Positions 1 to 5,781 of a DNA stretch of 11,130 bases are shown here, in pieces. The DNA is from Chloroflexota bacterium (GTDB taxonomy: Bacteria; Chloroflexota; Ktedonobacteria; Ktedonobacterales; Ktedonobacteraceae), in NCBI GenBank assembly GCA_005881295.1, contig VBHS01000042.1:1-11130 (forward strand), written 5' to 3'. Each line of letters opens with the position of its first letter. The first letter of the stretch is position 1. The notes under the pieces are model-generated. The model did no database searches. It saw only the letters and a program-made list of their open reading frames with translations, and had not been told where the DNA came from. Both the position numbers and the translations under genes were made by a program.

Positions 1-67
1 CATGAGCGAGATATACTAGAGCTTTCACGAAACCTGACGGAGAACCTCTCCTCCTTTTTGTGGAGCC

Positions 68-886
68 TCACTGCTTACGGCACTTCGCCATGGTTGGAGC
101 GTTACTCTTCATATCCCGAAAAGGTAAGATAAGCCATTCACACATCATGACGCGGGTGTAAAAATTGGCCTCTTCTGGCGTTTCCTGCCGCAGGAACACG
201 TGCTGTTTGCCGTCCTTCCCAAGAAGAAACACGCCATCTATCCTTGGGGCAGTGGGGTTTGGAGAAGGTGCTGCGGAGAAGAGCAACGCAAAGTAGTGTC
301 CATCAGGCGACCAGAGAATATTCTGATAATAAATCAATGGCGGGGCTTGTTTGCCAGCAAACTGCTTCCATGGCTTGTTGAGTGTGGACAGAATGGCAGC
401 GTCAGGATGGACCTGCGCCAGGAGTTTAGCAGAATGTCCATCGTACACGTTGACGAGACCAGGCACGTACTGACTCGTCCTTTGCTGGCAATCCCCCCCG
501 TAGCCGAGCACGGCCCTGTGTTGGTTATCCGGCGACCACGCTGTATCTACAAGGCATCTCAACGTATTCTGTTCAAGAAGAAGAACATCCGATGAAGGTG
601 ACGCAGAGGAATGGGTGACGTGTGAGAGTAAGAACGAGAACATCCCACTCGCACTGAGCACAACGATCAGCCCTACGAGCACAACTCCCCAGAGAGCAGC
701 AAGCTGCACCTTTCCCTGCTTAAGAAGAAACGGCCTCGCCAAATGTTTCTTCTCAACCCACGCCAATAGGTCACGTTTGATCTTGTCTAGTGTATCCGTT
801 GACTCAGATGGTTCCAGGTCGACAATCTCGATGCCGGGATCTTGCTCTTCAGGGTGTTCTTGGCGTGAATGCTCGAAATTGCTCAT
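68..886 (-). CDS. Membrane-anchored protein with WD40-like (beta-propeller type) repeats, possibly C-terminally truncated
   Basis: The 272-residue protein has an acidic, charged N-terminal tail (residues 1-60), one strong transmembrane helix (about 61-87) and an outward C-terminal region. That region carries two propeller-like strands with the signature WSPD (AWSPDNQHRA at 116-125 and LWSPDGHYFA at 191-200), as in WD40-like/PD40 blades. No catalytic motif is visible. The topology suggests a membrane-tethered extracytoplasmic binding or sensing domain; this is inference. Two blades are too few for a closed propeller, and the last 25 or so residues (from about 247) read unlike a blade, so the C-terminus may have decayed or been cut short. 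The start is the ATG at 884-886, preceded by a weak AGTAGG-like ribosome site. It lies downstream of the DUF1269 gene on the same strand, separated by 148 nt and a hairpin, so it is probably a separate unit. The exact family is not recognised. Confidence 0.7.
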   Translation of the reverse strand: MSNFEHSRQEHPEEQDPGIEIVDLEPSESTDTLDKIKRDLLAWVEKKHLARPFLLKQGKVQLAALWGVVLVGLIVVLSASGMFSFLLSHVTHSSASPSSDVLLLEQNTLRCLVDTAWSPDNQHRAVLGYGGDCQQRTSQYVPGLVNVYDGHSAKLLAQVHPDAAILSTLNKPWKQFAGKQAPPLIYYQNILWSPDGHYFALLFSAAPSPNPTAPRIDGVFLLGKDGKQHVFLRQETPEEANFYTRVMMCEWLILPFRDMKSNAPTMAKCRKQ

Positions 887-991
887 GTATGCCTACTGGG
901 ATAGCCCTTTTGGCCATCAACGCATAGAGATTGAGACAAAGCTTCAGAAGGCAGCTTTGCCTGAGATCGGTGTTGGCCCTCGAGGCTGTGA

Positions 992-1010
992 TTGAGGCAG
1001 GATGCCTCAA
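992..1010 (-). terminator. Small hairpin between two minus-strand genes, possible terminator
   Basis: TTGAGGCA (992-999), loop GGA, TGCCTCAA (1003-1010) form a perfect 8-bp stem 25 nt beyond the stop of the DUF1269 gene. There is no clear T-run after it on the minus strand, so intrinsic termination is only suggested. Confidence 0.35.
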
Positions 1011-1034
1011 CCACACGACAAAACGCTCGAGGGA

Positions 1035-1529
1035 CTAGCTCCCCTCAGAGGCCTTGAGATTTGCCCGCAGATCCTCCTCAGCTTCCTCTGAGAGGGTGGT
1101 CTGGAGAATCGTGCCCCCGTATGGCCTTAACGCGGCAAGAACCTCATCCGGCTCGACATTTCGCACGAGGATAAAAATGGCCGAGCTATTGGGCTGGAGT
1201 TGGGCGCTCAGGTCCTTCACGAATTGATGATCGATCCCCAGGTCGGCGAGTTTGACAGCCATCGCTCCAGTGGCCGCCCCGACAAGCAGTCCTGCGACGG
1301 GCACAAAGAAGAGCGCGCCAATCAGTAATCCTCCCAACGCGCCCCACCCGGCACCTTTCCTGGTCAGGTGCACTGCGTGATGGACCTTGGTATCCCCTTC
1401 TTGATCTTTGGTGACGTAAAAGGCATCGTCCAGGTCGATCAGGTCTTCAGAGCGCAATTGCTTGAGGGTTGCTAAGACTTCAGCTGCCCGGTGTTCCCCT
1501 GGATAGGCGATGACTATAAGGGTGCTCAT
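1035..1529 (-). CDS. DUF1269 domain protein
   Basis: This 164-residue protein starts MSTLIVIAYP and has the DUF1269 layout. A ferredoxin-like alpha/beta N-terminal part covers about 1-50, where a strand is followed by an EHRAAEVLATL helix. A glycine-rich hydrophobic segment at about 59-95 (GAGWGALGGLLIGALFF, then GLLVGAATGAM) looks like a glycine-zipper hairpin. A second alpha/beta half covers about 100-145, and an acidic tail follows. Family members are called membrane proteins of unknown function, and no enzymatic residue stands out. The start at 1527-1529 is chosen over an in-frame ATG 30 nt upstream because AAGGAGG lies at 1536-1542, an ideal 6-nt spacing, and because homologues typically begin at this point. 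No same-strand gene lies upstream, so it is probably transcribed alone from the 1 kb gap. A stress-related or surface-associated role is often guessed for the family but nothing here shows it. Confidence 0.85.
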   Translation of the reverse strand: MSTLIVIAYPGEHRAAEVLATLKQLRSEDLIDLDDAFYVTKDQEGDTKVHHAVHLTRKGAGWGALGGLLIGALFFVPVAGLLVGAATGAMAVKLADLGIDHQFVKDLSAQLQPNSSAIFILVRNVEPDEVLAALRPYGGTILQTTLSEEAEEDLRANLKASEGS

Positions 1530-1849
1530 ACTGCTCCTCCTTTCACTCACAAATGTCATTGTGCAGTGTTCACTTGCTGCTGTTCCCTCGATTCGCTTAC
1601 ACTATTTGTTCGCTATACTGGGTGCTATTTCTACGAGTTCTGTTCATTTCCTGACATACATATTCACCCATTTACACCGGGGTCTCACGGTAATGATATT
1701 ATCGCACATCGGAAATGCAACCGTATCGCTTTTTTTGAGGCGGAAAGAATCCTCTTGTTGCAATTCTGATGCGTCTTTGAATGAGTAGAGTGAAACCCTG
1801 ACTATCAGTTGGCATAAATAAAAAATGATAAAGCCGCTCTAAATCAGGA

Positions 1850-1879
1850 TTGAAGCTGCATTAGTGTACATAGTACAAT
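1850..1879 (+). promoter_or_regulatory. Candidate sigma-70 promoter with a dyad over the -10
   Basis: TTGAAG (1850-1855), 18-bp spacer, TACAAT (1874-1879). A perfect inverted repeat TGTAC-ATA-GTACA (1865-1877) overlaps the -10, as an operator would. No gene follows for more than 600 nt, so its product, if any, is unknown. Confidence 0.3.
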
Positions 1880-1895
1880 TGTCTAAGCAGACTGG

Positions 1896-1915
1896 TTATC
1901 CACAAGTTATCCCCA
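1896..1915 (+). promoter_or_regulatory. Two tandem DnaA-box-like 9-mers
   Basis: TTATCCACA (1896-1904) is an exact match to the consensus DnaA box. TTATCCCCA (1907-1915) differs by one base, has the same orientation and lies 11 bp on, about one helical turn. An AT-rich run follows (1916-1925). Binding by DnaA is inferred. There is no dnaA, dnaN or gyrB nearby, so this is not the standard oriC context. Confidence 0.4.
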
Positions 1916-2169
1916 TAAAATATAGAATGAGGAGATACTTTCCCGTTTTCAAAATCCCCTGACCTGGAAGCCACCATCAATTCATCAAGCCGCTTCTCGC
2001 CTCGATTTGCTCATGTGAGGGACTTAAAATCTCCTGCCCTAATGATGTAAAATACGGGGAGAAACTCAGCAGCACAACCCAAGATATTCTCCACCATATG
2101 TCTGAGGGGGTTATTAACAGCATACCCAAACTATCCACGTAACAGATGTTTGTGTTTTCGTCAAGGCAT

Positions 2170-2252
2170 TTTTCGACTTTTTTGAGGTATTATTACTACG
2201 TATAAGTAGAAATACGGAGTCGTGTTTTTATTGAACTTATTTTCGACTTTTT
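2170..2252 (+). repeat. Direct repeat TTTTCGACTTTTT, 70-bp period
   Basis: TTTTCGACTTTTT occurs at 2170-2182 and again at 2240-2252, exactly 70 bp apart. Its TTCGACTTTTT core recurs inverted at 3224-3234. Such motifs can be ends of small mobile elements, but no element body or target duplication is visible. Confidence 0.4.
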
Positions 2253-2331
2253 GCAGAGCTGTTGCGAAGAAACTCATTTTATTCCCGACTCATATACTTT
2301 GCAACAGTGCTGGAATGTCGAACATGAAATC

Positions 2332-2360
2332 TTTACAAATACTCGGCTTCAGTGTATACT
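2332..2360 (+). promoter_or_regulatory. Sigma-70 promoter upstream of the LysM gene
   Basis: TTTACA (2332-2337), a 17-bp spacer and TATACT (2355-2360) give one mismatch per hexamer from consensus at ideal spacing. The predicted transcript starts near 2367 and has a leader of about 174 nt before the LysM gene. No leader structure was recognised. Confidence 0.5.
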
Positions 2361-2540
2361 AATCAATAGGCACCTTCCTACGCTACATAAGGGTAGCAAA
2401 GCGAATAGACACATCTGGGGTCAATATCTCGAATGGATAGATCCCCTGGATTCAGAAAAGGTGTTCTTCTCGCTCTTTCCCATTCTCTTGCTCGGACGCC
2501 GAGTCGAAAACTGATCTCAAGAACAAAGAAGGAGGATCAC

Positions 2541-2939
2541 ATGGCTCAACCTACGCCCGCTATCTACACGGTGCAACCGGGAGATTCCCTCTTCGCAATT
2601 GCACAGCGCTTCTACGGTGATGGCAACCAGTGGCACAGAATCTATGACTACTGCAATAAGCAGGTGATCGGCCAGGACCCTAATCTCATCCGCCCTGGAG
2701 AAGTGCTCTATATCCCACCGATTGTTCCTCTGAAGACCTGCACGGTTACGTCCCCTAGACTGAGAGCCCGAGCTGCTCCCAATACCCAGTCCGCTATACT
2801 CGACACCTTTCCTCAGGGCACTGTCCTCACCTTCTTCGAGGTCCGGCAGGGAGAGAATGTGGACGGGAATTCAAACTGGGGTCACTCAGATCAGGGATAT
2901 TACTTCTGGCTAGGCGGAACTGACCACCCGAATGGCTAA
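2541..2939 (+). CDS. Small LysM plus SH3b domain protein
   Basis: A 132-residue protein of two wall-associated modules. A LysM domain spans about 8-59: YTVQPGDSLFAIAQRFYG is the classic first strand-helix, and the domain closes with IRPGEVLYIPP. A bacterial SH3-like domain spans about 66-128: the CTVTSPRLRARAAPNTQS stretch matches the 'lNVRsgPs' type motif, with GTVLTFFEV and WGHSDQGYYFWL as later strands. LysM usually binds N-acetylglucosamine-containing glycans. The start at 2541 is fixed by AAGGAGG at 2529-2535; the frame is open 36 codons further upstream, but that part reads as non-coding. No signal peptide or membrane helix is visible and there is no catalytic domain, so it is either cytoplasmic, non-classically exported, or a LysM adaptor such as those in phage-like assemblies. 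It is flanked by gene-poor DNA and is probably monocistronic. Confidence 0.85.
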   Translation: MAQPTPAIYTVQPGDSLFAIAQRFYGDGNQWHRIYDYCNKQVIGQDPNLIRPGEVLYIPPIVPLKTCTVTSPRLRARAAPNTQSAILDTFPQGTVLTFFEVRQGENVDGNSNWGHSDQGYYFWLGGTDHPNG

Positions 2940-3031
2940 CGCCTGTGGTCTCAGTACGAGGCTTGTCACAACGGGACTCCTGAGACACATGGCCTCACCG
3001 AAATCGTATCGACCACCAGGCACCAGTGAGG

Positions 3032-3100
3032 GAGGCGGTTGCCGCTTGGGCACTGCCCGCCTCTCTTAGCCCATCCCCGACGAATGGGCGCCTTGTTTTC
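3032..3100 (+). terminator. Tandem hairpins downstream of the LysM gene, possible terminator
   Basis: GAGGCGG (3032-3038) pairs with CCGCCTC (3057-3063). Immediately after, GCCCAT (3069-3074) pairs with ATGGGC (3084-3089) around a 9-nt loop, followed by a T-rich CCTTGTTTTC. The second hairpin resembles a weak intrinsic terminator about 130 nt past the LysM stop. Confidence 0.35.
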
Positions 3101-3321
3101 TTCTGTTGACATGAACAATGCTCCTTCCTGTGAAGTGTTGCCTAACAAGTTGACAGGCACATCGACGCTAGAGCATGCTGAAATACCTCGTCTCTTTATT
3201 TCAACAAACGAGCCAGGACGTTGAAAAAGTCGAAGTCACCTATCGATCACATCAATCAACTCATATCTAAGCGTGAAAGAAGAAATACAGTAGGTAAAGC
3301 TCTTCAACTTAAGGGTTTTTC

Positions 3322-3340
3322 AACACGCTGGTGCGTTTTT
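3322..3340 (+). terminator. Short hairpin with T-run upstream of cmk
   Basis: AACACGC (3322-3328), loop TGGT, GCGTTTT (3333-3339) give a stem with one mismatch that runs into T residues. It could insulate cmk from upstream transcription. The stem is short, so support is weak. Confidence 0.25.
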
Positions 3341-3547
3341 GAGAAATCACCGGTGACAGTCCATAGCTTGCCATTTGAAATCCAAACGAAGCACCAATGA
3401 GCAGCCAGGAGGAAAACGCGTACAGCAAAACTGACAGCAAAACCGAACGAAAACCATGAACAACCATAGACGCCAGTAGACAAAACACCACCGCAACCAG
3501 GCTCACCAGGCCACTCGAAACAGACCGCATGAGAAGCCGCACGCATG

Positions 3548-3556
3548 TGATATAAT
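3548..3556 (+). promoter_or_regulatory. Extended -10 promoter of cmk
   Basis: TGATATAAT is a perfect extended -10 (TGn plus TATAAT at 3551-3556) with no recognisable -35. The transcript would start near 3563, about 33 nt before the cmk ATG. Confidence 0.55.
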
Positions 3557-3595
3557 CCCAGAAAGTATCGGTGTTCATTGATTCAGTGAGGTGAC

Positions 3596-4282
3596 ATGCA
3601 GAAACCACGGCGTATCGCTATCGACGGGCCCGCGGGATCGGGTAAAAGCACGATCGGGGAAGAACTGGCGCGGCAGCTGGGCTATCTCTATATCGACACG
3701 GGGGCCATGTATCGCGCGTTGACGTGGCTGGCACTCAAAAACGGCGTCAATATCACCGATGCAGCGGCTATGGAAGAGCTGGCACGTCACGCCGAGATCG
3801 CCATCAGCCGCCCCAACATCGATGATGGACGCCAGTACACTGTCACAGTAAATGGACAGGATGTCACCTGGGATATTCGCAACGCCGCCGTGACCAATGC
3901 CGTCTCGGTAGCCTCTTCGCACAAGGGCGTTCGCGCTATTATCATAGGGCAACAACGGGCGATAGCACAACGCGATGGCGTGGTGATGGTCGGACGTGAT
4001 ATCGGCTCGGTTGTTTTGCCCGACGCCGAGTTGAAGATATTTCTCACAGCCGGCCTTGAAGAGCGAGCACGCCGCCGTTCCGCCGAGCTGGTGGAACGTT
4101 TTGGCCCGCGTAATCCTGCCCTACCATCAATGGAGACGGTGTTGGAGGATATACGGCGACGAGATTATATTGATCGCAACAACTTGCAGCAGGCGGGAGA
4201 TGCTGTCGTCATTAACACAGATCATCTCAGCATTTCACAAGTACTGGAGGTTATCCATCGTTATCTGGAGAGTAGGACATGA
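3596..4282 (+). CDS. cmk: Cytidylate kinase (CMP/dCMP kinase)
   Basis: Transfers a phosphate from ATP to CMP or dCMP, supplying CDP for nucleic acid and phospholipid synthesis in the cytoplasm. The 228-residue length is normal for bacterial Cmk. Visible motifs in order are the P-loop GPAGSGKST (11-19), DTGAMYR (34-40, substrate side), the CMP-binding insert with IRNAAVTNAVSVASSH (94-109), GRDIGSVVLPDA (133-144), and the lid region with ARRRSAE and RRRDYIDRNN toward the C-terminus. All key residues appear intact. The start ATG at 3596 has a GAGGTG ribosome site at 3588-3593 and lies about 33 nt after a perfect extended -10 element. The stop overlaps the start of the plsC-like gene by 4 nt (ATGA), so the two are translationally coupled. 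The cmk-plsC order is common in bacteria. Confidence 0.97.
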   Translation: MQKPRRIAIDGPAGSGKSTIGEELARQLGYLYIDTGAMYRALTWLALKNGVNITDAAAMEELARHAEIAISRPNIDDGRQYTVTVNGQDVTWDIRNAAVTNAVSVASSHKGVRAIIIGQQRAIAQRDGVVMVGRDIGSVVLPDAELKIFLTAGLEERARRRSAELVERFGPRNPALPSMETVLEDIRRRDYIDRNNLQQAGDAVVINTDHLSISQVLEVIHRYLESRT

Positions 4283-4888
4283 AACAGGAGCAAGATAGTC
4301 TGAGTACAGGAACAACAGAGGCAGCGGGTACAGACGTAGAGGTGCAGCCGGTAAAACCAGTGAAGCCAGTAAAGCCGGTGAAGCCGCCCAGGTCCAAGCT
4401 GCAGAAGAATTTATACGAACCCTACAATACACCGCCAATACTGTACCACGCCATACGCTTGTTTGTGATTTTTGTCTATCATATCGTGGCGCGTATCCGT
4501 TTGCGCGGCCTTTACAATGTACCAAAAAAGGGCGCATTTATTATTGCGTCAAACCATGAAGAAGGGCAATATCCTGGTCATTTTCCCGGAGGGGACACGG
4601 AGCCGCACGCGTACTATGGCCAGAGCTCATTCCGGCATGGGCATGATCGCCCTGCGCACCGGTGTGCCTGTCGTCCCCGTGGCGATCTGGGGCAGCGAAA
4701 ACATGCTGAAGAAGTTTGGCGCCCCGGTGACTATCTCGTTTGGTGAACCGATGGTGCTGACGCCAAAGGGTAAGAAGATTACGCGCGAGGATATTGATGA
4801 GGCGACTGATAAGGTGATGCGCAAGATTGCGGAGATGTTGCCTCCGGAGTACCGTGGGGTGTATGGTTCTTCCCCTGATGCTGTTTGA
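4279..4888 (+). pseudogene. PlsC-family 1-acylglycerol-3-phosphate acyltransferase, internally deleted and frameshifted
   Basis: Intact family members acylate lysophosphatidic acid at the membrane to give phosphatidic acid. Here the first frame gives a charged, Pro-Val-Lys-repeat N-terminus (24-37), a membrane helix (about 53-70) and the catalytic-site start KKGAFIIASNH (NH at 92-93). The sequence then jumps, and from 4556 the family reading continues one base out of phase as KKGNILVIFPEGTRSR, followed by SGMGMIALRTGVPVVPVAIWG and a normal C-terminus ending at 4888. The family usually has about 70 residues between NH and EGT. Here about 9 remain, so the NHx4D aspartate, the GxxxxxR block and roughly 60 residues are missing, with a frame change (lost length 3n+2). 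The first frame alone runs to 4746 as nonsense. The gene cannot give an active enzyme as written. The start overlaps the cmk stop by 4 nt. Either real decay or an assembly deletion. Confidence 0.8.
4348..4389 (+). repeat. Degenerate 9-bp tandem repeat encoding Pro-Val-Lys units
   Basis: Four CCR-GTR-AAR units encode PVKPVKPVKPVKPP at residues 24-37 of the plsC-like gene, just before its membrane helix. Codons differ between units, so the peptide repeat is kept better than the DNA repeat. Confidence 0.6.
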
Positions 4889-4893
4889 TTTTT

Positions 4894-5781
4894 TTATGCC
4901 GGGCAGATGAAAAAGAAGGGGCAGGTGGGGCAGAGGAAGCTATCAGGTTTAGCGGGAAACTCGTTGCGCTCAAGGCCCTGAATGCTCTGCTCCAGGTCAT
5001 CATAGAGGCTCTGCTCTTTTTTGGCCGTCAATGTAATGGGGAAGATCTCGCCTGTGCTCAAATTATGGAAGTGTAGCTCGAGGTTCTGGCCCGTGTGGAG
5101 CTGGCGGTAGGCCTGGGCATAGAGCAACTCACGCGTTCCAATTGCCGGCTTCTCCTTGCGTTTCGCGAAACGCGCGCGAACAAAGCGCGCGGGCGTACCC
5201 CCTGGTTTGCCCGCTATGGCGGCTTCTACGCGGTCAACGGTCAGGTGTATCGTCTTGCCGGCAGCCTCCACCGTTACATCGTGGCGCAGTTTCCAGTTGG
5301 TATCGCGGCTTTCAAGCAGTTTACTATGAATCAACATAGCGACCTCGTGTCCATGTCGCTCATAGACGGCGGCAAAGGGCAACGATGGCCCTCCCAACTC
5401 TTGCCAGTGCTGGCTATAGATGTTCTGCGCATCCTCCACGGTCGGGCTGTTCGCTTCCTGTCCGTCTGACCCGGCAAGGCGCTTTTGCAGGGTTTCGAGC
5501 GTATTGTGTATCGCTTGCCAGAAAAGCTGGTAGGCATCTTCTTCACTGCGAAATCCATAAATAGTGCCGTATAAATACTGGCGCGGGCAGCGTTGATAGC
5601 CTTCAATCGCTGAAATCTTCAAAGTAGAGGGTTTTACCGTGTCAAGAAAGTCTTTGCTGGGCTGGGTGGAGGGCAAGGAGATAGGGCGATCGTCGTCCTG
5701 CTCATCTAAGTCGGATGTTTCTTCTATCATGCCCTGCCATTGCAGCTGCGTAATACGTTCTGGTGGGCGCGGGATTGGCAT
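4894..5781 (-). CDS. C-terminal fragment of the helicase gene: AddB-like PD-(D/E)XK/iron-sulfur nuclease domain
   Basis: This 295-codon frame continues the helicase gene after a frame break near 5758-5773. Sequence with the helicase character resumes at PPERITQLQW (6-15). After an acidic linker (20-50) comes KISAIEGYQRCPRQYLY (55-71), the start of an AddB/Cas4-type nuclease fold. Cysteines C65, C284, C287 and C293 reproduce the C-x(n)-CxxC-x5-C spacing of AddB 4Fe-4S sites. A VDRVE motif and a YAQAYRQL helix fit the nuclease fold, but the expected D/E-x-K strand reads FVRARFAKRK, so catalysis is doubtful. The first ATG lies inside the junction and has no good ribosome site, so this is probably not an independent gene. 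The stop (TAA, 4894-4896) lies 5 nt from the convergent plsC stop. Call as part of a broken gene. Confidence 0.75.
   Translation of the reverse strand: MPIPRPPERITQLQWQGMIEETSDLDEQDDDRPISLPSTQPSKDFLDTVKPSTLKISAIEGYQRCPRQYLYGTIYGFRSEEDAYQLFWQAIHNTLETLQKRLAGSDGQEANSPTVEDAQNIYSQHWQELGGPSLPFAAVYERHGHEVAMLIHSKLLESRDTNWKLRHDVTVEAAGKTIHLTVDRVEAAIAGKPGGTPARFVRARFAKRKEKPAIGTRELLYAQAYRQLHTGQNLELHFHNLSTGEIFPITLTAKKEQSLYDDLEQSIQGLERNEFPAKPDSFLCPTCPFFFICPA

Larger units (their letters stand above)
1530..2540. other. AT-rich gene-free stretch between the DUF1269 gene and the LysM gene
   Basis: About 1 kb without a convincing gene. The open frames present overlap regulatory sequence, lack ribosome sites, and have compositions unlike proteins. 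It holds a promoter-like element with an overlapping dyad (1850-1879), two tandem DnaA-box-like 9-mers (1896-1915), a 70-bp-spaced repeat of TTTTCGACTTTTT (2170 and 2240), and the promoter of the LysM gene (2332-2360). No tRNA, transposase remnant or riboswitch was recognised. Confidence 0.6.
2940..3595. other. Gene-poor stretch between the LysM gene and cmk
   Basis: About 650 nt holding hairpins at 3032-3063 and 3069-3089, an inverted copy of TTCGACTTTTT (3224-3234), a small hairpin with a T-run (3322-3340) and the cmk promoter (3548-3556). A hydrophobic minus-strand frame (3309-3578) could encode a three-helix peptide of about 89 residues, but it has no ribosome site and overlaps the cmk promoter and leader, so it is not called. 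Confidence 0.55.

Noticed and set aside
1510..1788. Plus-strand frame starting with a signal-peptide-like run (MTIRVLILLLLSL)
   Set aside because: Its start is antisense to the beginning and ribosome site of the well-supported DUF1269 gene, it has no ribosome site, and the rest lacks protein-like character.
2251..2514. Plus-strand 87-codon frame before the LysM gene
   Set aside because: It spans the LysM promoter, has no ribosome site and has a composition rich in Cys, His and Trp unlike real genes nearby.
3309..3578. Hydrophobic minus-strand frame, about 89 residues with up to three helices, divergent from cmk
   Set aside because: No ribosome site at any start, and its 5' end overlaps the cmk promoter and leader. 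No recognised family. Kept only as a remark on the gap.
4884..4895. T-rich run between the convergent plsC and helicase stops as a terminator
   Set aside because: Only a 4-bp GGGG/CCCC stem can be drawn upstream of it, too weak to call.
5702..5768. Out-of-frame helicase tail TYYAAAMAGHDRR, superficially like motif VI (FYVAMTRARD)
   Set aside because: The conserved TRAR residues are absent, and the other frame over the same bases gives the coherent continuation, so the likeness is chance.
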